From Microcoleus sp. AS-A8 (GTDB lineage Bacteria; Cyanobacteriota; Cyanobacteriia; Cyanobacteriales; Coleofasciculaceae): 64,000 bases of DNA. Of the stretch, positions 16,370 through 25,600 are shown piece by piece. Each line of letters begins with the position of its first letter. Within the stretch, counting starts at the first letter, position 1. The translations under genes were made by a program, and so were the position numbers. Under the pieces are notes generated by a model. That model made no database searches and was not told where the DNA came from. It saw only the letters and a list, made by a program, of their open reading frames with translations. The stretch covers positions 62,001-126,000 of the forward strand of contig JAMPKV010000003.1 of assembly GCA_039962225.1 (NCBI GenBank), read 5' to 3'.

Positions 16370-17458
16370 ATGGCAAGAAAACTGAGTGATAGAAATACAA
16401 AAGCAGAGCTTCTAGAGGGTTATGCTCAGTTGCAAGAGGAAAAAAAAGCATTAGAATCACAACTCAAGCTGCTTCAGAAAGAACCTAAAGACAAACCTCC
16501 CATTGCTACTGATAAACAGTCTCAACCCCAAGGAACTGCCATGAGCCAACCGCAAACTGTTAAAGACAAAATGAGCTATACAATTGATAGCTTGGTTAAG
16601 CTGCAATTGGGGTTTGGTAGTGCGATTAGTGATTTATCTGAAAAATTGACTTCAGAAGCTGAAAAACTGGAAGAACTGCGGCATTCTCTCACAGAAGAAA
16701 TGCAACTACTTAAAGAATTACATGAGCTAGAAGAGATTAAAGACGATACACTGGATGCTTTAATCCAAGCTTATGAAAGTAACTCGAAAGCATTTGAGGA
16801 AGAATTTGGTCAACGGCGCGAAACGTTGGATCAAGAAATTCAGGAATTGAGGAAAGCTTGGGAGAAAGAGCAAGAGGAGTACAAGCGCTCAATTAAGGAA
16901 CGCAACGAACAGCAGAGCAAAGTACGTCAACGGGATATTCAAGAGTATGAATATGATCTGACACTACGGCGTAGCTTAAATAACGACGAATACGAGCAGA
17001 ACCAAAAAGGCTTGTATAAGGAACTGGAAGAAACGAAGCAAGCGCAAGAGAAACAGTGGGATGAACGGGAAAAAGCGATCGCAGAACGGGAGAAGAAGTT
17101 TGAAGAGTTAAAATTCAAGGTGGAAGCCTTTGAGAAAGACAAGGAAGCCGCGATTAAAAAGGCAAAAGCTGAGGGTGAAGGAATCGCAAGAAAACAGGTA
17201 TCTGTACAGGAAGATTTACAGAGCAAGGATTTAGAAGGCCAAAAACGCAACTATGAGTTGAGGATTCAATCCTTGGAGCAAACAATCCAGAATCAGGAAG
17301 CGCGAATTCATAACCTATCGAAACAATTGGATGGGGCGCTCAAGCAAGTTCAAGATTTGGCAGTCAAGGCGATTGAAGGGGCTTCTAATATTAACTCGTA
17401 TCAGGCGTTGAAAGAAATTGCCATGGAACAGGCCAAAGCGCAAACGAAGAACAAGTAA
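16370..17458 (+). CDS. Coiled-coil-rich protein B, paralogue of A
   Basis: A 362-aa protein sharing the layout and blocks of protein A: SYTIDSLVKLQLGFGSAISDLSEKLT, a central KAWEKEQEEYKRSI/RKNWEKEQEEFENF equivalent, RDIQEYEYDL, EKQWDEREKAIAERE, and the C-terminal RIQSLEQTIQNQEARIHNLSKQL. It has an extra N-terminal coiled coil (about 1-40) and a longer C-terminal tail. The gene begins 104 bp after protein A. Duplication followed by divergence of the ends is clear from the sequence. A structural or scaffold role is inferred from the coiled coils only. Confidence 0.8.
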   Translation: MARKLSDRNTKAELLEGYAQLQEEKKALESQLKLLQKEPKDKPPIATDKQSQPQGTAMSQPQTVKDKMSYTIDSLVKLQLGFGSAISDLSEKLTSEAEKLEELRHSLTEEMQLLKELHELEEIKDDTLDALIQAYESNSKAFEEEFGQRRETLDQEIQELRKAWEKEQEEYKRSIKERNEQQSKVRQRDIQEYEYDLTLRRSLNNDEYEQNQKGLYKELEETKQAQEKQWDEREKAIAEREKKFEELKFKVEAFEKDKEAAIKKAKAEGEGIARKQVSVQEDLQSKDLEGQKRNYELRIQSLEQTIQNQEARIHNLSKQLDGALKQVQDLAVKAIEGASNINSYQALKEIAMEQAKAQTKNK

Positions 17459-17484
17459 TATCATCTCCATACAACATTAATGCA

Positions 17485-17507
17485 GGGGCACGATCATGTC
17501 GCGCCCC
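17485..17507. repeat. GGGGC hairpin repeat after the coiled-coil genes
   Basis: GGGGCACGA (17485-17493) pairs with TCGCGCCCC (17499-17507) with one mismatch and a 5-nt loop. This type of GGGGC...GCCCC element is common between cyanobacterial genes. It lies 26 bp after the stop and could end the transcript, although it lacks a T-tract. Confidence 0.5.
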
Positions 17508-17707
17508 TAACTTTGTGAATCAGCGATCGCGCCACGTCAGTTATCAAAACTTTACTTCTTCTTTTGCCTTGACGAAGACTAAACATGATATGTATGGAGT
17601 CACGCTAGTAAAAACGCAGCTTTTTTCAAGTATCTAACGCAGTAAATTGGGTCACTCATAGAGACCCGTCTTGAGCTTTTGGTTTGACCCCCTGAGCTTC
17701 CCATTGC

Positions 17708-17713
17708 AAGGAG
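17708..17713 (+). promoter_or_regulatory. Ribosome binding site shared by both precursor genes
   Basis: AAGGAG lies 11 bp before the ATG at 17725, inside CAAGGAGTGTA. The same CAAGGAGTGTA stretch precedes the second precursor-like gene (18199-18209, ATG at 18215). The identity extends the duplication into the leader and fixes both start codons. Confidence 0.7.
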
Positions 17714-17724
17714 TGTATTAACTT

Positions 17725-18117
17725 ATGAGTCAATCATCCGATACCTACAATGTTCTCTCTCCCACGAAAAAACTCTCCCAACTGATCGCGCAGTCATGGC
17801 TGGATGGACAAAAGCTTACTATTGATAAAAATTTTCTGGTTGAAAACGATATTGTCTCCGTTGAGGAAGCTGACTATTATAAGTATGAGATTATGGGAAA
17901 GAAGGAGCCGCCCTACGTCATTCACATCGATACGGTACATGTCGATCAGGAACAGAAAGGTACGATTCAGATAACGTATAGTCCTGAGCGACCCTCTGAA
18001 GTGACAGAGGAAGAATTGAATGAGTGGGTTAATAGCGACACAAACTCATCGCCTTGGTTTGCGCCTGGTAATTTGCGGCACTTCCTTCCCCACTTGGAAA
18101 TGATATTAGGTCGTTAG
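17725..18117 (+). CDS. Candidate RiPP (TOMM) precursor 1, NHLP-like
   Basis: A 130-aa protein with a strongly conserved N-terminal block (LSPTKKLSQLIAQSWLDGQ) and an acidic motif near residue 92 (RPSEVTEEELNEWV). A variable tail of about 25 residues contains several Ser/Thr and aromatic residues (SDTNSSPWFAPGNLRHF). LIAxxWxD followed much later by PxRPxE(V/L)(T/S)xEEL is the pattern of nitrile-hydratase-like leader peptides used by TOMM precursors, although the terminal GG is absent. The gene lies two genes upstream of a fused YcaO cyclodehydratase. An alternative is a small conserved accessory protein rather than the substrate. Confidence 0.55.
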   Translation: MSQSSDTYNVLSPTKKLSQLIAQSWLDGQKLTIDKNFLVENDIVSVEEADYYKYEIMGKKEPPYVIHIDTVHVDQEQKGTIQITYSPERPSEVTEEELNEWVNSDTNSSPWFAPGNLRHFLPHLEMILGR

Positions 18118-18214
18118 TGAGCAGCCCTGAAAGTCGGTTGTGATTATCACAACATTAAACGGATTCATTTTCATTGGTTTGAGTTGTGTTCTAATTTCAA
18201 GGAGTGTACAAGTT

Positions 18215-18568
18215 ATGGCTTACAACCTTCTCAGTCCCAATAAAAAACTTTCCCAACTGATTGCCCAGTCTTGGCTCGATGGGCAGCAGCTTTCTTTTGA
18301 TACACAATTTCTGATTGACAATCATCTTCTCTCTGAAAATGAGGCTCAATATGTGGAAATTAATGTCGATACAACGCCATGCGGGCCTCCCTACATCGGT
18401 AAAATTGAGGGGATAGTAGGCGGAGACGGATACTCGATGTATATACCCTATCCTAATCGACCGACTGAAGTGACAAATGAGGAGTTAACTCAGTGGGTTG
18501 ATAGCCCAGTAGACTCAGCACCGTATACTCCATTTGAAATCAGTCAATGGATACCTTATAGTTGCTAA
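18215..18568 (+). CDS. Candidate RiPP (TOMM) precursor 2, paralogue
   Basis: A 117-aa paralogue of the preceding gene. The start at 18215 is fixed by CAAGGAG upstream; the longer frame from 18140 would add a spurious hydrophobic N-terminus. The N-terminal block (LSPNKKLSQLIAQSWLDGQ) and the RPTEVTNEELTQWV motif are kept. The middle differs, and the tail (SPVDSAPYTPFEISQWIPYSC) is entirely different and rich in Ser, Thr and Cys, the residues cyclised by YcaO enzymes. Leader conserved and tail divergent is what one expects of RiPP precursors. The stop is 123 bp before the YcaO start. Confidence 0.55.
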   Translation: MAYNLLSPNKKLSQLIAQSWLDGQQLSFDTQFLIDNHLLSENEAQYVEINVDTTPCGPPYIGKIEGIVGGDGYSMYIPYPNRPTEVTNEELTQWVDSPVDSAPYTPFEISQWIPYSC

Positions 18569-18666
18569 AACTAGCGCTGTTCTATTCTCCTAGAATCTAG
18601 GTGAGAAAAGGGTTTCAACGGGAACTACTCGAATCCATTTAGGATAGAAGCTTGGGAGAGAATTAT

Positions 18667-18702
18667 ATGAAAATGCTCTCTCAGCTTTTAGTTGAGCTTT
18701 AA
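18667..18702 (+). other. Eleven-codon frame overlapping the YcaO start
   Basis: ATG AAA ATG ... TAA encodes MKMLSQLLVEL, preceded by GGGAGAGAATT, a good ribosome binding site. The YcaO frame opens in another register at TTG 18692 or ATG 18731, neither with a clear binding site. This may be a leader ORF allowing coupled translation. A single-base error that hides the true N-terminus is the other explanation. Confidence 0.3.
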
Positions 18703-20998
18703 AGCAATAAAATCATTAGTATCTGATGATATGCTGAATCAGCCGAAGTTAAAAAGCTGTTTTCACTTTTTTCAATTTGAAACTATAGGTTCAGAAGAGA
18801 CATTTCTCCTGACTGAGAGAAATTCTGTTTTGCTCAACAGTCGTCTAGAGCATCTATTAATCCCTTTGCTGGATGGTCAGCATACGGTTGACGAAATTGT
18901 TTATCAACTAAAAGAAAAAGTATCTGCTGCTGAAGTTTACTATGCTCTGATGTTGATGGAACAGAAAGGCTACATTGCTGAAAGCGATGAACCTTTGCCA
19001 TCTAACTTAGTCATCTTCTGCGATCATTTAAACATCAATCCTAAAGAAGCCCACAGACGTTTGCAATCAACTAGAGTAGCGGTGAAGTCCTTTGGTTCTA
19101 ATCTTCCCACCTCTGAATTCAAACGAACGCTTGAGTCTCTGCATATCCAAGTCTCTGAGGAAGGAGAGATTGAGGTTGTATTGACTGATGACTACTTGCA
19201 AGACGGCTTAGAGACATTTAATGAAAAAGCCTTGCAGCGATCGCACCCTTGGATGCTGGTTAAACCTGCGGGCACAATTGTTTGGATAGGGCCTATATTT
19301 TATCCTGGAAAAACGGGTTGTTGGCAGTGTTTAGCTCAACGCTTGCGAGACAACAGACCTGTTGCAAGATTTATCGAAAAACGTAAAGGGATTTCAACCC
19401 GTTTAACCTCCCCTCTCGCTTCCCTGCCCTCTACATTGCAAACCACATTAGGGATGGCAGCGACAGAAATTTTTAAATGGATTGTTCAGGGAGAAAATCA
19501 ACGTCTAGAGGGGATGTTAGTTACCCATGATACTCTCACTTTAGAAACTCAAAATCACATTCTAGTTAAGCGTCCTCAGTGTCCAAGTTGCGGAGAACTC
19601 GTTAATGGGTTGAATCGCAAACCCTTGCCCATTATTCTGGGACATCGGAAAAAAACATTTACAGCGGATGGAGGACACCGCTGCTTTCCACCGGAAGAAA
19701 CCCTGAAGAACTATCAACACCACATCAGCCCTTTAACCGGAGTAGTTCGAGGATTAAGAAAGAGAGACCGAAACTCCAATGGTTTAACTCATACTTATGT
19801 AGCTGGGCATCATTTCGCCACGATGTTCGATGATTTAGATGCCTTACGCCAAAATATCGGGGGCAGAAGTGCAGGTAAAGGAAAAACGGAGCAGCAAGCT
19901 AGAGTAAGTGCTTTCTGTGAAGCAATTGAGAGATACTCTGGCGTCTTTCAAGGAGATGAAATCAGACAAAAAAGCAGTTATCAACAACTGGGGGATAAAG
20001 CCATTCACCCCAATGAATGTATGAATTTCAGCCAACAACAATACAACAATCGTCAGGAATGGAATAAAAGTTGTTCTAGCGGGTTTCAAAAAGTTCCAGA
20101 ACCCTTTGATCAGGAACGGGAAATTGAATGGACGCCCGTTTGGTCAATAACCAATGAAGACTTTAAGTATCTGCCAACGGCTTACTGTTATTATGACTAT
20201 CCCCAACCCTCAAAACCGGATTGCTGGGCGAACTCCAATGGCTGCGCGGCTGGCAATACCCTAGAAGAAGCTATCTTACAAGGGTTTATGGAGTTAGTGG
20301 AGCGAGATTCTGTAGCCTTATGGTGGTATAACCGCCTCAAGAAACCGAGGGTTGATTTAGGTTGTTTTGATGAACCCTATTTTCAAACCCTGGAGGACTA
20401 TTACCAAACACTACATCGCGAACTCTGGGTTTTGGATATTACCAGCGATTTGAATATTCCAACCTTTGCCGCCATTACTCGCAGAATTGACCAAGAGGTT
20501 GAAGATATCATTCTTGGCTATGGTGCTCATTTTGACCCAAAACTTGCGGTTAGTAGAGCCTTAACAGAGGTCAACCAAATCCTTCCTAACGTTTTATCCG
20601 CTCATGCGAATGGTAGTACTCAATATCCTCCATCCTCCGATTCCCTCGTGATCCAATGGTGGAAAACGGCTACTGTAGAAAATCATTCTTATCTAGTTCC
20701 CGATGAAAATGTTCCACCCAAAGGGAGCGCTGATTATTCCCAATCTTGGAGTGACGACTTGCTAGAAGATATCAGGCTTTGTCAGCAAATTGTAGAAAAA
20801 AACGGCATGGAAATGTTGGTATTGGATCAGACTCGACCGGATATCGGACTAAAAGTCGTTAAGGTTATTGTTCCCGGTATGCGCCACTGGTGGAAAAGGT
20901 TAGGACAGGGACGGCTGTATCATGTTCCAGTTAAAATGGGTTGGTTGCAAGAACCGATACCAGAAAATCATCTCAATCCATTTCCGATGTGGATGTAA
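18692..20998 (+). CDS. Fused TOMM cyclodehydratase (E1-like + YcaO)
   Basis: A 768-aa enzyme. Residues about 20-95 form a winged-helix leader-binding region (LLDGQHTVDEIVYQLKEK). Residues about 100-320 form an E1/ThiF-like C-domain with two zinc CxxC pairs (C210/C213, C297/C300). Residues about 365-768 form the YcaO domain with ATP/Mg motifs SAGKGKTEQQARVSAFCEAIERYS (393-416 region) and GCAAGNTLEEA...ELVERD. Such fusions convert Cys/Ser/Thr of a precursor to azolines with ATP. The C-terminus ends NPFPMWM, a variant of the Pro-rich TOMM tail. No FMN dehydrogenase is nearby. The start is TTG 18692 or ATG 18731. Confidence 0.93.
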   Translation: MSFKAIKSLVSDDMLNQPKLKSCFHFFQFETIGSEETFLLTERNSVLLNSRLEHLLIPLLDGQHTVDEIVYQLKEKVSAAEVYYALMLMEQKGYIAESDEPLPSNLVIFCDHLNINPKEAHRRLQSTRVAVKSFGSNLPTSEFKRTLESLHIQVSEEGEIEVVLTDDYLQDGLETFNEKALQRSHPWMLVKPAGTIVWIGPIFYPGKTGCWQCLAQRLRDNRPVARFIEKRKGISTRLTSPLASLPSTLQTTLGMAATEIFKWIVQGENQRLEGMLVTHDTLTLETQNHILVKRPQCPSCGELVNGLNRKPLPIILGHRKKTFTADGGHRCFPPEETLKNYQHHISPLTGVVRGLRKRDRNSNGLTHTYVAGHHFATMFDDLDALRQNIGGRSAGKGKTEQQARVSAFCEAIERYSGVFQGDEIRQKSSYQQLGDKAIHPNECMNFSQQQYNNRQEWNKSCSSGFQKVPEPFDQEREIEWTPVWSITNEDFKYLPTAYCYYDYPQPSKPDCWANSNGCAAGNTLEEAILQGFMELVERDSVALWWYNRLKKPRVDLGCFDEPYFQTLEDYYQTLHRELWVLDITSDLNIPTFAAITRRIDQEVEDIILGYGAHFDPKLAVSRALTEVNQILPNVLSAHANGSTQYPPSSDSLVIQWWKTATVENHSYLVPDENVPPKGSADYSQSWSDDLLEDIRLCQQIVEKNGMEMLVLDQTRPDIGLKVVKVIVPGMRHWWKRLGQGRLYHVPVKMGWLQEPIPENHLNPFPMWM

Positions 20999-21023
20999 TC
21001 AGGAAGTTAAAAGTATTGTGTAG

Positions 21024-21056
21024 GGTGGGTTAGGCTAGGCGTAGCCGTAACCCACC
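21024..21056. repeat. Palindromic interspersed repeat
   Basis: GGTGGGTTA (21024-21032) and TAACCCACC (21048-21056) enclose a second perfect stem GGCTA/TAGCC (21033-21037, 21042-21046). This nested hairpin is a familiar cyanobacterial interspersed repeat type. It lies between the YcaO and amidohydrolase genes, and could end or process the YcaO transcript. Confidence 0.7.
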
Positions 21057-21143
21057 AGATGTTCTGATAGAGAATGGTGCGTAACGCTGTCGTTAACACA
21101 TTCTACTAACTGAAAGAAAATCGTTTAATTAACATATAGACTA

Positions 21144-22241
21144 ATGATTAACAACTATAAAATCATTGATGCAGATTCCCATGTATTCGAGCCTCTGGAT
21201 ATGTGGGAAAAGTATTTAGAACCTGCTTATAAAAGCTTTGCACCGTCACCGGATATGAAAATTAGAGGTGAGCCGATCTACTACAAAGCTTCTCAGGAAA
21301 TTGTTACCCAATGGACTAAGCAGATTCTGCAATCTTACCCGATGGCTAGAGTCAATGGCTTTACGAATGAGCTTCACCTGCTGACCATGAAGCAGATGAA
21401 GATTGATGTGTCATTTATTTATCCGACTCTGGGATTAGCCATATTATCCATTGATACAATGGAGCCGCAATTGGCGGGAGCCTTTACCCGTGCCTACAAC
21501 AATTGGTTACAAGACTTTTGTAGTTATGACCCGCAAAAACTGCAAGGAGTAGGACTGGTTAATCGTCATGCTCCCGATGAAATGGTTGAGGAATTGCATC
21601 GAATCGCCAAATTTGGCTGGAAGGCTGTAGTGTTGCGCCCCAACCCAGTTAAGGGACGACTGCTGAGTGACCCCGCCTATGAGCTATTTTGGACAGAGTG
21701 TGAAGCACTGGGAATAGCGGTATGTATTCATGAAGGCACTCATAGTCGCTTGCCCAGCGCTGGCGCAGATCGTTTTAATACCCGTTTTGCCCTACGCGCT
21801 TGCTCTCATCCGATGGAGCAGATGATGGCAATGCTTGCCTTGATAGAAGGAGGGGTGTTAGAGCGTCATCCTAAACTTAAAGTCGCTTTTCTGGAGTCCG
21901 GTTGTGGCTGGCTACTCTACTGGCTGTGGCGGCTGGATGAAGAGTATGAGTGCCATTATTGGGAGGTTAAGGATAATGTGAAGATGAAGCCTTCCGAGTA
22001 TTTTCGCCGCCAGTGCTTTGTCGTGCTTGAACCGTCGGAACCCTACATCGATCGCATCATTGAGTATATCGGTGCAGATAAGTTGCTCTTTGGTTCTGAC
22101 TATCCCCATGTTCATTGGAAAACAACGGAAAACGACCAGGATATTTTAGATATTAATCGGGTGCTTCAGGAGCGGCTACCGCAGGAGACAGTGCAACAGA
22201 TTCTTTGGGAGAATCCCGCTCGATTCTACGGACTCGCATGA
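21144..22241 (+). CDS. Amidohydrolase-2 family metal-dependent hydrolase
   Basis: A 365-aa TIM-barrel hydrolase of the amidohydrolase-related/ACMSD-like family. The N-terminus reads IIDADSHVFEPLDMW (a DxxSH form instead of HxH). Further motifs are IHEGTHS (metal His), FLESGCGW and FGSDYPHVHW with the conserved Asp near the C-terminus. Members decarboxylate or hydrolyse aromatic or amide substrates. It lies 145 bp after the YcaO gene, separated by a palindromic repeat, so co-transcription is uncertain. Amidohydrolases do act in some RiPP pathways (bottromycin), but a link here is speculation. Confidence 0.85.
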   Translation: MINNYKIIDADSHVFEPLDMWEKYLEPAYKSFAPSPDMKIRGEPIYYKASQEIVTQWTKQILQSYPMARVNGFTNELHLLTMKQMKIDVSFIYPTLGLAILSIDTMEPQLAGAFTRAYNNWLQDFCSYDPQKLQGVGLVNRHAPDEMVEELHRIAKFGWKAVVLRPNPVKGRLLSDPAYELFWTECEALGIAVCIHEGTHSRLPSAGADRFNTRFALRACSHPMEQMMAMLALIEGGVLERHPKLKVAFLESGCGWLLYWLWRLDEEYECHYWEVKDNVKMKPSEYFRRQCFVVLEPSEPYIDRIIEYIGADKLLFGSDYPHVHWKTTENDQDILDINRVLQERLPQETVQQILWENPARFYGLA

Positions 22242-22644
22242 GCCAGTGTTTATAGATGCAGGGGACACTCTATCGCTGTTTTCAAATTGAGTCGCCATAA
22301 CCCGCTACACACCTGCAATCCTTCCAAGGGGTAAAACTAGCTCAGCGTGAAGAATCTTCTCAAAATCCCCTTTTTAAGCCGGAGCCGAAGGTGAGGAGAT
22401 TTAGGGGGATCTGACTTTTGAGACATCCTCTCAACGCAACCTATAGCAATCCTCAATGATTCGTAAACGCCAAGATCCCCAACTTCTTGAAGAAGTCGGG
22501 GATTTGAGCAGCCAAAGTTTGTAACTTAAATAGGATTGCTATACTTGCTTTGTTACTGACTTCAAAGCCATACGCTACACTGCGTTAACCTATTCTAGCA
22601 ATTGAAGATTCACGTTATAAATTAGCTTTCCGGAAAATCTAACT
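22242..22644. other. Repeat-rich intergenic region
   Basis: It contains an AAATCCCC...GGGGGAT inverted repeat (about 22363-22411), the MITE-like element described separately, and the promoter region of the large kinase gene. No coding frame is supported. Confidence 0.5.
22442..22543. mobile_element. MITE-like element with 12-bp terminal inverted repeats
   Basis: TATAGCAATCCT (22442-22453) and AGGATTGCTATA (22532-22543) are perfect inverted repeats bounding 102 bp. They begin and end in TA, as expected for IS630/Tc1-type target sites. Inside, ATCCCC(A)ACTTCTT pairs with AGAAGT(C)GGGGAT (22475-22503). No ORF fits, so it would need a transposase encoded elsewhere. Confidence 0.65.
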
Positions 22645-25600
22645 ATGAATACTATTACTAACTACCAAATTATCGACAAAATTCATGAAAGTGCTAATTC
22701 ATTAGTCTATCGAGGTATCCTCACACAAAATAACCAGCCCATTATCTTGAAAATTCTTCAAGCAGAATATCCCAATCCATCTGTCCTCACCCGGTATAAG
22801 CAAGAATATGAAATCACCCGTTCCCTGACTCTGGATGGTGTTGTCAAAGTTTATGGCTTGCAGAGATATCAAAATAGTCTAGCCATGATCTTAGAAGATT
22901 TTGGCGGAAAATCCTTAAAGCTATTAATGGCAGAGCGTAAGTTTACGCTAGAAGAACTTCTTACTATTGCAATCAAGATAGCTGAAAGTTTGGGAGCAAT
23001 TCACGCGGCTAATATTATTCACAAAGACGTTAACCCCTCTAATCTCGTCTACAACCCTAAAACTGGACAAGTTAAACTTATCGACTTTGGCATTTCCACC
23101 GTTTTATCGCGGGAAAATCCGACAATTCGCAATCCCGATCGCATAGAGGGAACTTTAGCCTATATTTCGCCAGAGCAAACGGGCAGAATGAACCGTGCGA
23201 TCGATTACCGAACTGACTTTTATTCTTTAGGTGTCACGTTATATGAACTGTTCACCCATCAACTTCCCTTTGCAACTCATGATGCGATGGAGTTGGTGCA
23301 TTGTCATATCGCTAAACAACCTGTACCGCCCCATGAATTTGTAGGGGCGAACGGCGGTGCCCCCTTACCAAGCATCGTTTCAGATATTGTGATGAAGTTG
23401 ATGGCGAAAACGGCAGAGGAGCGATATCAAAGTGCCTGGGGATTGAAAGCCGATTTAGAAAATTGTCTGCATCAGTTACAAACTAGCGGTCAGATTTTAG
23501 AGTTCCCCCTCGCTTGTCAGGATATTTCCGATAAGTTTCAAATCCCACAAAAACTCTACGGTCGGGAAGAGGAAGTCAAAACTCTACTCGCCGCATTTGT
23601 TCGCGTAGCGTGCGCGGAGCGCAAACGAGTCGCCGCAGGAAGAACACAAGAACAGGAAGAGACTGTAACTCAATCCGAAACTCACTCCCCCCAACCCCCC
23701 CTTATTAAGGAGGGGCAAACAACACAGTCTTTCCCACGGGGGCAAGGGGGGGTCGAATTGATGCTCATTGCTGGTTATTCAGGCATCGGTAAGTCAGCTT
23801 TAGTCAATGAAGTTCATAAACCGATTGTGCAACGGCGCGGGTATTTTATCTCCGGCAAGTTTGACCAATTTAAGCGCAATATTCCTTATGCGTCCCTAAT
23901 TCAAGCCTTCCAGGAATTAATTCGAGAGTTGTTAAGTGAAACTGAAACACAGTTGCAAACTTGGAAACAGAAGATTTTAGATGCACTGGGTAGCAATGGT
24001 CAAGTCATCATTGATGTGCTTCCCGAATTAGAACTGATGATTGGCAAACAACCGTCAGTGCCGCAACTTGGGCCAAGCGAGTCCCAAAATCGATTTAACT
24101 TAGTGTTTCAAAAATTTCTTGGTGTTTTCACGCAACAAGAACATCCCTTAGTCATCTTCCTGGACGATTTGCAATGGGCAGATTCAGCGTCTTTGAAGTT
24201 GATTGAACTACTCATGACGGATAGTGATCGCCAATATCTATTGATGATTGGAGCCTATCGAGATAATGAAGTCAGTCCAACTCATCCGTTAATGCAGACT
24301 TTAGAGCAGATTCATTCATCTGGTGCTAGGGTCAATACTATCACGCTTCAACCGTTAGCAATTGACCACGTTAACCATTTAATTACCGATACCTTAAACA
24401 GCTCTACAGAAGAGACAAAATCCCTAGCTGAGCTAGTGTTCAATAAAACGAACGGTAATCCCTTTTTCTTGACTCAGTTACTCCAATCCTTATACACAGA
24501 AAACCTACTAATTTATAATCCCTCTCAGTCCTTACCCTTCCCCCTTAAGAACCGGAGTTCATACGAGGAGGTTTGGGGGGGTAAGAAGACCAATCAAGGG
24601 GGGTGGCAGTGGGATATTGAGCAAATTCAAGCCATAGGGATAACCGATAATGTTGTCGAATTAATGATCGGCAAGATTGAAAAACTCGACACAAGTACGC
24701 AGAAGGTCTTAACGTTAGCGGCCTGTATTGGGAACCGATTTAATTTAGATGTTCTCTCTGTTGTCAATGCCAAATCTTTATCCGATACAGCCACTGACCT
24801 TTGGCCAGCGCTTCAGGAAAGCTTGATTATACCGCTGAGTGACGACTACAAAACTCCTCTGCTTTGGAAGTCAGAGCTAGAGTCTATTGACCACTCAGAT
24901 ACGTCCTCTTTTTTCGTTCCCAAGACTCCATCAGCTATACCCTACAGATTTTTGCATGACCGCGTTCAGCAAGCTGCCTATGCTTTAATTCCGGAAGGCC
25001 AGAAAAAAGAACTTCATCTAAAAATTGGTCAACTCCTGCTGGAAAATATCAAGCCTGATGAATTGGAAGAGAATATCTTTGATATTGTCAACCAACTCAA
25101 CATAGGGCTAGAATTAATTACCCATCAGGCGGAACGAAATAAGCTTGCTCGCTTTAATCTAATTGCTGGCAGAAAGGCGAAAAATGCAACAGCGTATGAA
25201 CCTGCCCTCAGATATTTAGAATTTGGTCTAGAACTCCTATCAGCCGATAGCTGGAAACATCAGTATGACTTAACGCTAGCTCTCCATTTAGAAACGGTAG
25301 AACTCCAGTACATAAATACTCAGTTCGATCAAGCGGAAAAACTTTCTGCTGTTGTCCTAAATCACGCCCAAACACTCCTCGATAAAATCAAGGTGTATGA
25401 GCTAAAGCTCCAGTCTTATATAGCTAAAATTCAACTCCATGACGCTATAGAGACTGCACTTGAGATTCTGACACAATTAAGAATAGACTTACCCCAAAAA
25501 CCCAGTAAACAGAGGATCGAGGAAGAACAAAAATCCATAGAATTGCTCTTGAGAAATAAGCAAATTGAGGATTTATTCGTTCTACCAGAAATGACCGACC

